A stretch of DNA of 35,547 nt from Actinomyces sp. Lineage in GTDB: Bacteria; Actinomycetota; Actinomycetes; Actinomycetales; Actinomycetaceae. Below, piece after piece: positions 24,013-32,904 of this stretch. The notes beneath the pieces are model-generated. The model worked only from the letters and a program-made list of their open reading frames with translations, did not search any database and was not told the DNA's origin. The stretch is taken from NCBI RefSeq assembly GCF_030530635.1, contig NZ_JAUMUL010000033.1, positions 1-35,547 of the forward strand, read 5' to 3'. Positions within the stretch are counted from its first letter, which is position 1; each line of letters opens with the position of its first letter. Made by a program: the position numbers and the translations under genes.

Positions 24013-24369
24013 TCACAGCGCCTGTGGCGCCTGACGCGGTTCGGGCCCGTCATCGGGCTTGGCGTCGGGGTCTGCCGCGAAGCGCGGGACGTCGGGCGGT
24101 AGGCGGTAACGCCACGCCCCGGAGTCAGGAACATGATCCACACCGCCGCGGGCCAAGGGGTTGCAGCGCAGCAACCGCCATATCGCCAGCAGCATGCCCT
24201 TGAACGCACCGTGCGTCCTGAGCGCTTCGACGGCGTAGGCCGAACAGGTCGGGTAGTACCGGCAGCGGCGCGGCAGCGCCGGAGAGATCCAACGTTGATA
24301 CAGCTCCACCAGGAACAGTGTGGCGCGGGCTGCTGCGGAGAGTTCACGAGTCTGAAGGGATGCAGTCAT
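24013..24369 (-). CDS. yidD: Membrane protein insertion efficiency factor YidD
   Basis: 118 residues. The hallmark is LYQRWISPALPRRCRYYPTC followed by SAYAVEALRTHG and LLRCNPLARGG. YidD is a small amphipathic protein assisting YidC substrates. The usual ~70-85-residue core is extended by a C-terminal Pro/Asp-rich tail of about 35 residues. Its ATG overlaps the rnpA stop (24366-24369). Confidence 0.93.
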   Translation of the reverse strand: MTASLQTRELSAAARATLFLVELYQRWISPALPRRCRYYPTCSAYAVEALRTHGAFKGMLLAIWRLLRCNPLARGGVDHVPDSGAWRYRLPPDVPRFAADPDAKPDDGPEPRQAPQAL

Positions 24370-24797
24370 CGGCGCCGTCCGGAGTGGGCCAATTCACGAC
24401 TGCGCCTCAACAACCGGTCCAGGTCGGCGGCCAGCTCCGCGCTGGTGGCGCCGTCGGCCGCGGCCAGTGGGCGCACCACTATCCGCGCTCCCGGCTCCAA
24501 ATCTCCCAGGCGGGCACGCATGAGCGCACGCACACGCCGCTTGATCCGATTGCGGTGAGTGGCGCGGGGGATCTGCTTCTTCGAGACCACAATCCCGACC
24601 CTCGTGGGTGCATCCCCAGACACGCCCACGGCCCCGGTCGCGTCCACCGTAGGAGGCGAGTCGAGGCCATGATCAAGTACGGGATTCGGCCCGGCGCAGT
24701 AGTGCACCACCAGTCGGCGACTGCCGCTGCGCGCACCGGACCTCACCGCGGCCGAGAAATCCTCCGACCGCAGCATCCGGTGCGCCGCCGGAAGCAC
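24366..24797 (-). CDS. rnpA: Ribonuclease P protein component
   Basis: 143 residues from GTG 24797 (VLPAAHRMLRSEDFSAAVRSG), the protein cofactor of RNase P for tRNA 5' maturation. The RNR signature is seen as THRNRIKRRVRALMRARL, with VGIVVSKKQIPRA before it. The GTG follows the rpmH stop after one base (TGAGGTG), so translation is coupled; a longer start at 24887 would overlap most of rpmH and lacks family resemblance. A ~25-residue insert (PNPVLDHGLDSPPTVDATGA) lies in the beta-sheet region before VGIVVSKK and is longer than in most homologues. Confidence 0.93.
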   Translation of the reverse strand: MLPAAHRMLRSEDFSAAVRSGARSGSRRLVVHYCAGPNPVLDHGLDSPPTVDATGAVGVSGDAPTRVGIVVSKKQIPRATHRNRIKRRVRALMRARLGDLEPGARIVVRPLAAADGATSAELAADLDRLLRRSRELAHSGRRR

Positions 24798-24798
24798 C

Positions 24799-24936
24799 TC
24801 AGGCCGCGAGACGGGCGCGGCCCTTGCGGCGGCGCGAAGCCAAGATGGCACGGCCGGCACGGGTGCGCATACGCTTACGGAAACCATGCACCTTGGCGCG
24901 GTGACGGTTGTTGGGCTGGAAGGTCCGCTTGCTCAC
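24799..24936 (-). CDS. rpmH: 50S ribosomal protein L34
   Basis: 45 residues: MSKRTFQPNNRHRAKVHGF, then RKRMRTRAGRAILASRRRKG and RARLAA, the near-invariant L34 sequence. The start is GTG 24936 with AGGAGT seven bases upstream; the longer open frame to 25206 is not coding. It heads the rnpA-yidD-yidC-jag-rsmG cluster. Confidence 0.97.
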   Translation of the reverse strand: MSKRTFQPNNRHRAKVHGFRKRMRTRAGRAILASRRRKGRARLAA

Positions 24937-25514
24937 GGGTGTACTCCTGGTGCGATGATCGGAACCGTGCGTCGCCAGTCGCGGCACGGTCGCTCGCGTT
25001 GGCTGCCCCATGGTCCGGGACGTGACTCCACGCGAACGTCCGCACCACAATAGGGCCACGCTTTCACCGCGGTCAAACGAAAACGGCGGCCTGATGATGA
25101 GAACCCGAACACGCCCCCCGCCGACGGCGACGGCGGGCAGTGCGCCCGCCCATCCCAAGCCTGTGAACTCCGGCCAACCGATCCTGTGCACAGCCACCAG
25201 CGGCACCCGGACCGAATCACCTCCCCGCGCCCGACGTCAAGCCCGTCGTCGCACCGCCCACCGGGGATGGCGGTAGCGCATCCACTACGATGACATACTC
25301 TTCCCCAGCTGTGGACAAAGCTGTGGGCAACCACCGGTGCACCCTCGTCTCGAGCCCACCTCCAGTTGCCCGAGCTGTCAGCCACAGGCCACGCGGTGCG
25401 CACGGGATCGGCTACGGTTCTTCTAGCGCATCCGTCCAGCCGACTGCCAGCCGGCCGGCAGATCATCATTTATGCCAACCATCCGACCAGTGATCAATCA
25501 ATCAGGAGTGAGCC
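24937..25514. other. oriC: rpmH-dnaA intergenic region, candidate origin segment
   Basis: This 578-bp region separates the divergent rpmH and dnaA. It contains two DnaA-box-like 9-mers 3 bp apart: TGTGGACAA (25310-25318, the actinobacterial TTGTCCACA box on the other strand) and TGTGGGCAA (25322-25330). A palindromic CTGTGCACAG lies near 25184. The rpmH promoter is at 25047-25076. The last 50 bases before dnaA are relatively AT-rich. Only a few boxes are visible, so the main origin may instead be downstream of dnaA. Confidence 0.5.
25047..25076 (-). promoter_or_regulatory. rpmH promoter
   Basis: On the minus strand TTGACC (25076-25071) and TATTGT (25052-25047) are separated by 18 bases, a good sigma-70-type promoter. 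The expected start is near 25040, giving a leader of roughly 100 bases before rpmH. Confidence 0.6.
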
Positions 25515-27008
25515 GTGGCCGACGAAGCGACGACACAGTGGCGCTCGGCCCTCGAAATTCTTGCCGCCTCAGCCGAACTCGGCCAAGGCAAACTGTCCAT
25601 CATCCGCACGACCCACGCCGTCGATGTAGACGGCACGCTCGTGTTGATCGTCGGTTCCGGATTCGCCAAGGGCGTGGTCGACAACTCACGCGAACTGATC
25701 GGTGGGGCACTGCGCCGCGCCGCCGGCTACGACATCCCCTTCGAGGTGATTGTCGACACGTCTCTGGAGGCCTCCCCACCCCCGTTCGCCAACCGGACCG
25801 ATAACCCTGTCACCCACCTGGCCCGCCCCGCCGTCGAATCGATTCCCGAGACGCCCGCGCCGGCGGTCACGGCCATGACCCCGCCCGCTGGAACCACAGC
25901 CACGCCCACACCCGGCTACATGACCGGCCCGCCCGCACCAACGGCGGAACCGCCGATCACCGATTCGGACTTGAACCCGAAGTACACCTTCGACACCTAT
26001 GTCACCGGCTCGTCCAACCGCCTGCCGCACGCCTCCGCGATCGCAGTGGCCGAGGCGCCCGCCAAGGCCTATAACCCGCTGTTCATCTACGGCGGCTCGG
26101 GCCTGGGCAAGACCCACCTGCTGCACGCCATTGGTCATTACGCCCGCCGCCTGTACCCCTCCATCCGGGTCAAGTACGTCTCCAGCGAGGAGTTCGTCTC
26201 CGACTTCATCGCCTCGGTCGCCGATGGGCGCATGGATGCCTTCAAGCGCCGCTATCGGGAAGTCGACATCCTCCTGGTGGACGACATCCAATTCCTCCAG
26301 GGCAAGGAGCAGACGCTGGAGGAGTTCTTCCACACCTTCAACGCCCTGCACACCGCCAACAAGCAGGTGGTACTCACCTCCGACCAGCCGCCCAAAGCCC
26401 TGGGCGGCTTCGAAGAGCGGTTGCGCTCGCGCTTCGAATGGGGACTGCTGGCCGACGTGCAACCGCCGGACTTCGAGACCCGCACCGCGATCCTGTCCCG
26501 TAAGGCCGGTACCGAGGGGCTGGACATGCCCGCGGACGTGCTGGAGTACATCGCCAGCCGGGTCACCACCAATATCCGTGAACTCGAAGGCGCCCTCATC
26601 CGGGTGACCGCCTTCGCCTCTCTGACCAAGCAGCCGGTTGACCGGACCCTGGCGGAACTGGTGCTCAAGGACATCATCACCGACCCGGCCAGTGAGGAGA
26701 TCACCTCCGCCCTCATCATGGCGCAGACGGCCGACTACTTCGGCATCAGCATCGACGACCTGTGCTCGGCCAACCGGGCACGCACCATCGTCCACGCCCG
26801 CCACATCGGCATGTACCTGTGCCGAGAGCTCACCGACATGTCTCTGCCCCAGATCGGCCGGGAGTTCGGCGGTCGCGACCACACCACCGTCATGAGCGCA
26901 GACAAGAAGATCCGCACCCAGATGGCCGAGCGGCGCGAGACCTACAACCACGTGGCCGAACTGACGGCCCGTATCAAACAGGCGGCCCAGTCCTCAGCCG
27001 CCTCCTGA
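25515..27008 (+). CDS. dnaA: Chromosomal replication initiator DnaA
   Basis: 497 residues from GTG 25515, with AGGAG seven bases upstream. Domain I (~1-85) is followed by a Pro/Thr-rich domain II (~85-150). The AAA+ core begins at NPKYTFDTYVTGSSN, with Walker A GGSGLGKT at 193-200 and Walker B DILLVDDIQF. The domain IV signature is near the C-terminus: LCSANRARTIVHARHIGMYL then ELTDMSLPQIGREFGGRDHT, which reads DnaA boxes. It starts replication at oriC. DnaA-box-like sites lie on both sides of the gene. Confidence 0.98.
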   Translation: MADEATTQWRSALEILAASAELGQGKLSIIRTTHAVDVDGTLVLIVGSGFAKGVVDNSRELIGGALRRAAGYDIPFEVIVDTSLEASPPPFANRTDNPVTHLARPAVESIPETPAPAVTAMTPPAGTTATPTPGYMTGPPAPTAEPPITDSDLNPKYTFDTYVTGSSNRLPHASAIAVAEAPAKAYNPLFIYGGSGLGKTHLLHAIGHYARRLYPSIRVKYVSSEEFVSDFIASVADGRMDAFKRRYREVDILLVDDIQFLQGKEQTLEEFFHTFNALHTANKQVVLTSDQPPKALGGFEERLRSRFEWGLLADVQPPDFETRTAILSRKAGTEGLDMPADVLEYIASRVTTNIRELEGALIRVTAFASLTKQPVDRTLAELVLKDIITDPASEEITSALIMAQTADYFGISIDDLCSANRARTIVHARHIGMYLCRELTDMSLPQIGREFGGRDHTTVMSADKKIRTQMAERRETYNHVAELTARIKQAAQSSAAS

Positions 27009-27531
27009 CGCGTCGACGCCTCCCTTCGGCCCTGCCTTCGCGGAAGGCAGTTAGAGGCACGAGTTTGTGCCCCGGCGCGAGCTTTTACACCCGGATGCGC
27101 GACTAAGGGATGCGCACCAGGGTGCAAAGGTTCGCACCAGAAGATCATCACGGGCTGTGGACACGGCTGCGGAACGGCCGTGGACAGCCCGGCGTGAGGA
27201 TGTGAACCGGGCGCCCACCACCTGGGGACGGCCGCACGAACGAACTACACAATCCACCGGCCGCATCAATCCTCCACGGAACCACGAATTTGTAATTCCA
27301 CAACCTCTCGGCGCCCGACGTCACCGCAAACACCGGTTATCCCCAACATCCACACCACCTACCACCCCTACCCAACTTGTCATTCACCGCCATCACACGT
27401 CGCCCGCACTTGGGCCTGCGATCCCAGACGACGCCGCGATGCGCCATCGGGCCCCGAGCGTCTACACTCGACGGCAAACCGTCCATCACCAAGCATCCGC
27501 CGGAAGCACCCGGCCGCCGAGGAGGCACCAC
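27009..27531. other. oriC: dnaA-dnaN intergenic region, candidate oriC
   Basis: The 523-bp gap has several DnaA-box-like 9-mers: TGTGGACAC (27156-27164), CGTGGACAG (27179-27187), TTATCCCCA (27337-27345) and ACATCCACA (27346-27354, directly abutting). A locally AT-rich stretch lies at about 27286-27300. In most actinobacteria oriC lies between dnaA and dnaN, so this is the preferred site. None of these boxes is a perfect TTATCCACA. Confidence 0.6.
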
Positions 27532-28665
27532 ATGAAGCTCAGGGTCGACCGCGACGTCCTCGCCGACGCCGTCACTTGGACCGCCCGCTCCGTGCCGGCG
27601 CGCCCCCCGGTGCCCGTCCTGGCCGGTGTCCGTCTGGAGGCCTCCTCCTCCGCCCTGGTCCTGGCCTCCTTCGACTACGAAGTCTCCGCCCATTGCGAGG
27701 TCCCCGCCGATGTCGAGGAGGAGGGCGTCGTACTCGTCTCCGGACGGTTGCTGGCGGACATAGCCAAGGCCCTGCCCTCCAAGCCGGTGGACCTGGAGGT
27801 CGACGGTACGAAGGTGACCGTCACTTGCGGCGCCTCCTACTTCACCCTGGCGGCCATGGCCGCCGACGACTACCCGGCCCTGCCGCAGATGCCCGGGGTG
27901 GCCGGCACCGTCGACGCCCATGACTTGGCCCAGGCCGTCTCCCAGGTGTCCATCGCCGCCTCCCGCGATGAGACCCTGCCACTGCTCACCAGCGTGCAGA
28001 TCGACGTCAACGGTCCCGCCCTGACACTGATGGCCACCGACCGCTATCGGCTCGCGGTGCGGGAGATTACCTGGCAGCCGCAGGACCCCGGACTGGCGAC
28101 TCAGGCGCTGCTCAAGGCCCGCACCCTGTCGGACGTTGCCAAGTCCCTGACCTCCGCCGGAGATGTGACGATCGCGCTGACCGAGCCCGATTCGGCTGCT
28201 TCCAGTCTCATCGGCTTCGAGGCCGGTGGGCGCCGCACCACCAGCCTGCTGACCGACGGCGACTATCCGCCGGTGCTGCGCCTGTTCCCCGAATCGACCA
28301 CGATTCACGCAACCGTCGGCCGCGAGGAGCTCATGGGCGCCGTGCGCCGCGTCAGCCTGGTCGCCGACCGGGCCGCCCCCATCCACATGTCCTTCACCGA
28401 GGGCAACCTGGCGCTCGATGCCGGGCAGAGTGATGACGCGCAGGCCTCTGAGCAGCTGGTCGCCCACCTGGACGGTGAGGACATCGCCACCGCCTTCAAC
28501 CCCGGCTATCTGCTTGATGGTCTGGGCGCCATTAATCAGCCCTATGTGCGCTTCGATTTCACTCACCCCTCCAAGCCCGCGGTGCTGACCGGCATGAGTG
28601 CCATCGACGGCGAGGAGGACACCTCCTTCCGCTACCTGATCATGCCGATCCGCTTCGGCGCCTGA
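27532..28665 (+). CDS. dnaN: DNA polymerase III beta subunit (sliding clamp)
   Basis: 377 residues starting MKLRVDRDVLADAV at ATG 27532 with GAGGAGG upstream; the open frame extends further 5' but that part is not coding. The clamp encircles DNA and tethers the polymerase. Typical segments are VPVLAGVRLEA, PLLTSVQIDV, LMATDRYRLAVREI and the C-terminal YLIMPIRFGA, a close match to the clamp's usual YLLMPVR(L) ending. Three tandem clamp domains fit the length. Confidence 0.98.
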   Translation: MKLRVDRDVLADAVTWTARSVPARPPVPVLAGVRLEASSSALVLASFDYEVSAHCEVPADVEEEGVVLVSGRLLADIAKALPSKPVDLEVDGTKVTVTCGASYFTLAAMAADDYPALPQMPGVAGTVDAHDLAQAVSQVSIAASRDETLPLLTSVQIDVNGPALTLMATDRYRLAVREITWQPQDPGLATQALLKARTLSDVAKSLTSAGDVTIALTEPDSAASSLIGFEAGGRRTTSLLTDGDYPPVLRLFPESTTIHATVGREELMGAVRRVSLVADRAAPIHMSFTEGNLALDAGQSDDAQASEQLVAHLDGEDIATAFNPGYLLDGLGAINQPYVRFDFTHPSKPAVLTGMSAIDGEEDTSFRYLIMPIRFGA

Positions 28666-28794
28666 GGCGTCCCGGGCCCAGAATGCTTCCGGCTCCCAGC
28701 CATACAGTCCGTCGTCGGGCGTCGTGGCGAGGAGGCGATCGCCGTCTCCGCTCGCGTCCACAGTTGTGGGTCGTTGTAGGGGGTTGAGGCGGAC

Positions 28795-30015
28795 ATGTAC
28801 ATCTCCGACTTCGCGCTGGACGACTTCCGCTCCTTCCACGAACTTCTGCTCGCGCTCGACCCCGGGCCCACCGCATTCATTGGGCCTAATGGGCAGGGCA
28901 AGACAAATCTGGTGGAGGCGGTCGCCTACCTGTCCACCCTGTCCAGCCACCGGGTGGGCACCGATGCGGCGCTGGTGCGCCATGCCGCCCCGGGCGCACC
29001 GCAGCCCGCCGGTGCGGTGATCCGCGCCAAGGCGGTGCATGGTGAGCGGCCCAGCGTTGTGGAGCTGGAACTGATCGCCGGGCGCGCCAACCGGGCGCGT
29101 TTGAATCGGAGTGCGGCGCGGCCGCGTGATCTGCTTGGGATTGTGCGCACCGTCGTCTTCGCTCCGGAGGATTTGGCGCTGGTGCGCGCCGAGCCGGGTG
29201 TGCGACGACGCTTCCTGGATGATCTGGCGGTCTCGCTCAAGCCGTCCGTGGCGGGTGTGCGCGCCGAGCACGACAAGATCCTGGCCCAGCGCGCCAGTCT
29301 GTTGAAGTCGGCTCGCGCCGCCCGCGCCTCCACCGCCTCTATGCTGTCCACCTTGGAGGTGTGGGACGCGCAACTCGCCGCCGCCGCCGCCAGGCTGACC
29401 GCCGCCCGCGTAGACGTGGTGCGACGTCTGCGCCCCTGGGTGGCCGACTGCTACGGACGGGTCAGTGGAGGCGGGTCCGCGGCCCATATCGCCTACCGCT
29501 CCAGCCTCCTGATTCAGGAGGGTGCCCCAGAGCCGGAACCCGGCGATCAGGCGGCCGCCCTGGCGGCGGAGGAGGCGCTGTGCGATGCCTCGACCACCGC
29601 CGTCCGTTTGGAGGAGGCCATGGCGGCGTTGCACGCTCGCGAGATCGATCGGGGCGCCAACCTGGTGGGCGCCCATCGCGACGACCTGAGCCTGTTCCTT
29701 GACGTCCTGCCCGCCAAGGGCTTCGCCTCCCACGGTGAGCAGTGGTCCTTGGCGTTGGCGCTGCGGTTGGCCTCTTACGAGATGCTGCGGCACGACGTTG
29801 ACGCCTACGGGGGTGATGGTGAACCGGTGCTCATCCTCGACGATGTCTTCGCCTCCCTGGATGAGGCCCGTCGGCGTGCCCTGGCCACAATCGCCGCCGA
29901 CGCCCAGCAGGTACTGCTCACGGCCGCCGTCGACGCGGATGTGCCCGCCAGTCTGGCCGGTGCCCGCTTCCATGTGATCAACACCGATTCCGGATCTCAG
30001 GTGCGCCGTGACTGA
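28795..30015 (+). CDS. recF: DNA replication and repair protein RecF
   Basis: 406-residue SMC-like ATPase that helps load RecA at gaps. The Walker A is FIGPNGQGKTNLVEA near residue 30; LVGAHRDDLSLFLD and SHGEQWSLALALRLA (ABC signature region) and the Walker B VLILDDVFASLDE follow. The start is ATG 28795 with a weak GAGGCGG. The 129-bp gap after dnaN has a small CCACA-GT-TGTGG inverted repeat at 28758-28769. The end overlaps the next gene by 8 bases. Confidence 0.97.
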   Translation: MYISDFALDDFRSFHELLLALDPGPTAFIGPNGQGKTNLVEAVAYLSTLSSHRVGTDAALVRHAAPGAPQPAGAVIRAKAVHGERPSVVELELIAGRANRARLNRSAARPRDLLGIVRTVVFAPEDLALVRAEPGVRRRFLDDLAVSLKPSVAGVRAEHDKILAQRASLLKSARAARASTASMLSTLEVWDAQLAAAAARLTAARVDVVRRLRPWVADCYGRVSGGGSAAHIAYRSSLLIQEGAPEPEPGDQAAALAAEEALCDASTTAVRLEEAMAALHAREIDRGANLVGAHRDDLSLFLDVLPAKGFASHGEQWSLALALRLASYEMLRHDVDAYGGDGEPVLILDDVFASLDEARRRALATIAADAQQVLLTAAVDADVPASLAGARFHVINTDSGSQVRRD

Positions 30016-30646
30016 CGACCGTGCCGACCCGGGCGCCGACGACGTCGAGGCCGCCGACGCGCTGGCGGCCCGGGCACTGGCCCGGGAACGCGGCCGCGCC
30101 TGGGATACCGGGCAGACCCGCCGCGCCCTGAACCGGCAAGCGGCGGATGCCGACGGCGTGGCCGCCTGGGACCGGCGCCGCGGTCGTGGGGTCTTGGACG
30201 CCGATACGGACGGCGTCACCAGTGCTGATATGGACCGCGGCCCCGGACTGCCGCCGGGCCGCGACCGGCCCGGTCCCACCCGCTTCGACCCGCGCACCGG
30301 CAAACAGGATCTGCGCCGCTACGCCGAACGGCACGGCTGGGCCTCCAAACTGGCAATAGCATCGGTATCCGTGCGCTGGCGGGAGATCGTCGGCGAGCAG
30401 ATCGCCGAGCACGCCACCATCGAGCGCTTCGAACCCGGCCGCCTGACCCTGCGCGCCTCATCCACCGCCTGGGCGCAGCAACTGCGGCTGCTGCTGCCCG
30501 GGATTGAGCGACAGGTTGAACAGGCACTCGGTGAGGACGGCGGCGCCGTCGAGATCCGCATCCTCGGACCGGCCGGACCCACCTGGCGGCACGGCCGCTT
30601 CGGCGCCGCCCGCGGCGGCCGCGGCCCGCGCGACACCTACGGGTGA
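30008..30646 (+). CDS. DUF721 protein, DciA-like helicase-loading factor
   Basis: 212 residues from GTG 30008, overlapping the recF stop by 8 bases. The C-terminal ~110 residues form the DUF721 domain: GWASKLAIASVSVRWREIVG, then EQIAEHATIERFEPGRLTLR and STAWAQQLRLLLPGI. DUF721 proteins of this position (Rv0004 in M. tuberculosis) belong to the DciA family that operates with the replicative helicase DnaB. The N-terminal ~95 residues are Arg/Asp/Gly rich and likely disordered, longer than in many homologues. It is the last gene of the dnaA-side operon before the opposite-strand transporter genes. Confidence 0.85.
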   Translation: MTDDRADPGADDVEAADALAARALARERGRAWDTGQTRRALNRQAADADGVAAWDRRRGRGVLDADTDGVTSADMDRGPGLPPGRDRPGPTRFDPRTGKQDLRRYAERHGWASKLAIASVSVRWREIVGEQIAEHATIERFEPGRLTLRASSTAWAQQLRLLLPGIERQVEQALGEDGGAVEIRILGPAGPTWRHGRFGAARGGRGPRDTYG

Positions 30647-30663
30647 AGGGCGCGTCCCGCCTC

Positions 30664-32181
30664 CTATAGGAGCCTCGGCGCGAACGAATCTTCCAGTGGC
30701 GTCAACTCGATGGTCCGGTCGGCGCAGGCGGCCAGTAGTTCCTCGTCGTGGGTCACCACCACAACCACCTTGTCCGCATCGGCCAGTCGGCGAATCGTCT
30801 GTGCCGTGGAGCGCAGATGCCGGTAGTCCAGTCCGGAGGAGGGCTCGTCGAATACGTAGACCTCCTTGTCGATCATCTCCGCGGCCGCCACGACGAGTCG
30901 CTGCTTCTGCCCCCCTGACAGGGACATGGGGTGGCGCTCGGCGACGTCTGACAGGCTGTGTGCGGACAGCACTCGGTCTACGCGGTCACCGTCGAGCGCG
31001 GCCTGCGCAGTCCCGAGGGTCAACTCCTCGCGCACATCGGAGCCGAACAGTTGACGGTGTACGTCTTGCATGACGATGTAGCCCAGTGCGGTGCGCTCAC
31101 GTGCCCTTACCGGCCTGCCATCCAGGAGGATCGTGCCGTGGGCTCGCTGCAGTCCAACCAGAATCCGGGTCAGGGTCGACTTGCCGGCGCCATTGGGGCC
31201 CACCAGTGCCGTCACCCGCCCCCGGGGCAGATGCAGGTGGGCAATGTCCAGCACGCGGTGAGAGCCGTAGGAGAAGCGCAGCCCCTTCAGGACGAGCCCG
31301 TCGGGACTCCTCTCCGCGTTCGAATCGGGCCCCGTGCTCGGATTCGCCCCCGGAGCGGCGACCTGATCGGTGGCCGGCGTGTGGAGGATCTGGTCCGGAG
31401 GCGTCTGGGGAATCGGGCGCAGTGCGCGCAGTCCCAGTTGTTTGCGCTCATCCTCCCCCAGGGCCCACAGTTCGGCGGCCGTCAGCTGACGTACCACGCG
31501 GCCGTGATCGAGCATGAGGGCCCGATCCACGATGCCGTTGAGGTAGGTCAGGCGATGCTCGGCTATCACCATGGTGGCACCGGCGGAACGCAGGTCCAGC
31601 AGGATACGGCGCAGGCGCTCCACCGAGAGTGCGGACAGATTCGAGGTCGGCTCGTCGAACAGGTGCACCGCCGGCTGAGCCGCTATGGCGGCTCCACAGG
31701 CGACCAGTTGTTTCTGTCCGCCCGACAACCCGAACACACCTGCCTGCAGCAGACTCTCGATGCCGGTACGTTGCGCCGCCTCACGCACGCGCTCGCGGAT
31801 CAGATCCGGGGCGACTCCAAAGTTCTCCGGTCCGAAGGCGAGTTCATCGCGGACACGGGAGGTGAAGAACTGGGTGCGGGGGTTCTGGAAGACGGTGGCC
31901 ACCCTGCGGCCGGTGACGTGCAGTGGTGCGGTAGCGACATCAAGATCGTCCACTCGCACCGAGCCGGTCAGGGAGCCCCGGTGAAAATGCGGCACCAATC
32001 CGTTGATCGCCCTCAACAGGGTCGACTTACCGCAGCCGCTGGGTCCGCACAGCAGTACGCACTCGCCGGCTCCGATGTGTGCATCGACGTCGAACAACCC
32101 GGGCACCATCGTTGCCGGGGTATCTACGGCCTCCGCATCCGAAGAGCCGTAGGAGAACGAAACCCGATCGATGTCGATCAT
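30664..32181 (-). CDS. ECF transporter ATPase, two fused ABC domains
   Basis: 505 residues with two complete ATPase modules, equivalent to EcfA and EcfA' fused. The first has Walker A GPSGCGKST (46-54), signature LSGGQKQ (152-158) and Walker B AVHLFDEPTSN; the D-loop aspartate is replaced (SNLS instead of SxLD). The second has GPNGAGKST (328-336), LSGGQKQR (421-428) and VYVFDEPSSGLD. A ~60-residue Pro/Ala-rich linker joins them. It powers uptake with the T and S components directly upstream; its ATG overlaps the T-component stop (ATGA). It ends 17 bp from the convergent dciA-like gene; a 12-bp palindrome CTCCTATAGGAG spans its stop. Confidence 0.93.
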   Translation of the reverse strand: MIDIDRVSFSYGSSDAEAVDTPATMVPGLFDVDAHIGAGECVLLCGPSGCGKSTLLRAINGLVPHFHRGSLTGSVRVDDLDVATAPLHVTGRRVATVFQNPRTQFFTSRVRDELAFGPENFGVAPDLIRERVREAAQRTGIESLLQAGVFGLSGGQKQLVACGAAIAAQPAVHLFDEPTSNLSALSVERLRRILLDLRSAGATMVIAEHRLTYLNGIVDRALMLDHGRVVRQLTAAELWALGEDERKQLGLRALRPIPQTPPDQILHTPATDQVAAPGANPSTGPDSNAERSPDGLVLKGLRFSYGSHRVLDIAHLHLPRGRVTALVGPNGAGKSTLTRILVGLQRAHGTILLDGRPVRARERTALGYIVMQDVHRQLFGSDVREELTLGTAQAALDGDRVDRVLSAHSLSDVAERHPMSLSGGQKQRLVVAAAEMIDKEVYVFDEPSSGLDYRHLRSTAQTIRRLADADKVVVVVTHDEELLAACADRTIELTPLEDSFAPRLL

Positions 32182-32903
32182 TCGACTAGCCTCCCGATGA
32201 ACACGCCCATGATCACTACGGCCATGGTCAGGCCGAGTAGGTCACCTGTACCGAAACCCAGTTGAATGATGGAGGTGCGCCTGCGGCTTCCGCCCAGTCC
32301 TCGTGTCAGTGCGGAGGCCGCCAGCTCATCGCCGATGCGAGTCGAGGAGACCAGCAGCGGCACCATGATGTGCTCGATGGCCCGGACCGGCTCGCGCAGG
32401 AACCCCCAACGCCCCGAGTGGAGACGCCGCAGCCGGGCCGCCTGCACCACCGCGGTCATCTCTTCAGCCAGTGTTGGGAAGAACCGCAGCATTACCGACA
32501 TGGGAATCACCAGCGCCTCGGGCGCGTGCAGACGTCGCAGCGCCTCGATCAGTTCCGACGGCGTGGTGGTGCTAACGAGATACGCGCCGATGGCCACTGC
32601 GGGCAGGTAGTTGCCGAGGAAGAATCCCACCGCGCCCAGCGTGTGCCAGACCGGGTCGTCGAACACCTCGGAGGCGAGTAGTCGTGTAGTCCTACACACG
32701 GCGAACAGCAACGCCAGTGCGCCGAGCATCCGCCAGCTGCGGGCGGTGGCCAGCAGCAGTGCTGCGCAGATGAAGGCCACCAAGGAGGCGGTCAGATCCA
32801 CCCTGGTCAGTGCCGCCACGTTGATGACGCATACCAGTAGCAGCTTGGTGCGCGGATCAACACGCAGCCGTCCCGTTGCCGGGGACTGTGCGAGCAGCTG
32901 CAT
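32178..32903 (-). CDS. ECF transporter transmembrane (T) component
   Basis: 241 residues starting MQLLAQSPATGRLRVDPRTK; the longer frame back to 33053 overlaps the S-component gene and is not convincing. LRVDPRTKLLLV is the typical T-component opening, several hydrophobic helices follow, and the coupling-helix motifs appear as VVQAARLRRLHSG near residue 160 and ASALTRGLGG near 205. The ATG lies one base after the S-component stop. This CbiQ/EcfT-like protein links the ATPases to the substrate binder. Confidence 0.9.
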   Translation of the reverse strand: MQLLAQSPATGRLRVDPRTKLLLVCVINVAALTRVDLTASLVAFICAALLLATARSWRMLGALALLFAVCRTTRLLASEVFDDPVWHTLGAVGFFLGNYLPAVAIGAYLVSTTTPSELIEALRRLHAPEALVIPMSVMLRFFPTLAEEMTAVVQAARLRRLHSGRWGFLREPVRAIEHIMVPLLVSSTRIGDELAASALTRGLGGSRRRTSIIQLGFGTGDLLGLTMAVVIMGVFIGRLVE

Positions 32904-32904
32904 C

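Noticed and set aside
25686..26951. 421-codon open frame on the minus strand opposite dnaA
   Set aside because: Antisense shadow; composition as for the other high-GC mirror frames.
27337..30303. 988-codon open frame on the minus strand opposite dnaN and recF
   Set aside because: It exactly mirrors two well-conserved plus-strand genes, its translation is Gly/Gln/His/Val rich low-complexity sequence, and such long antisense frames are usual in high-GC DNA.
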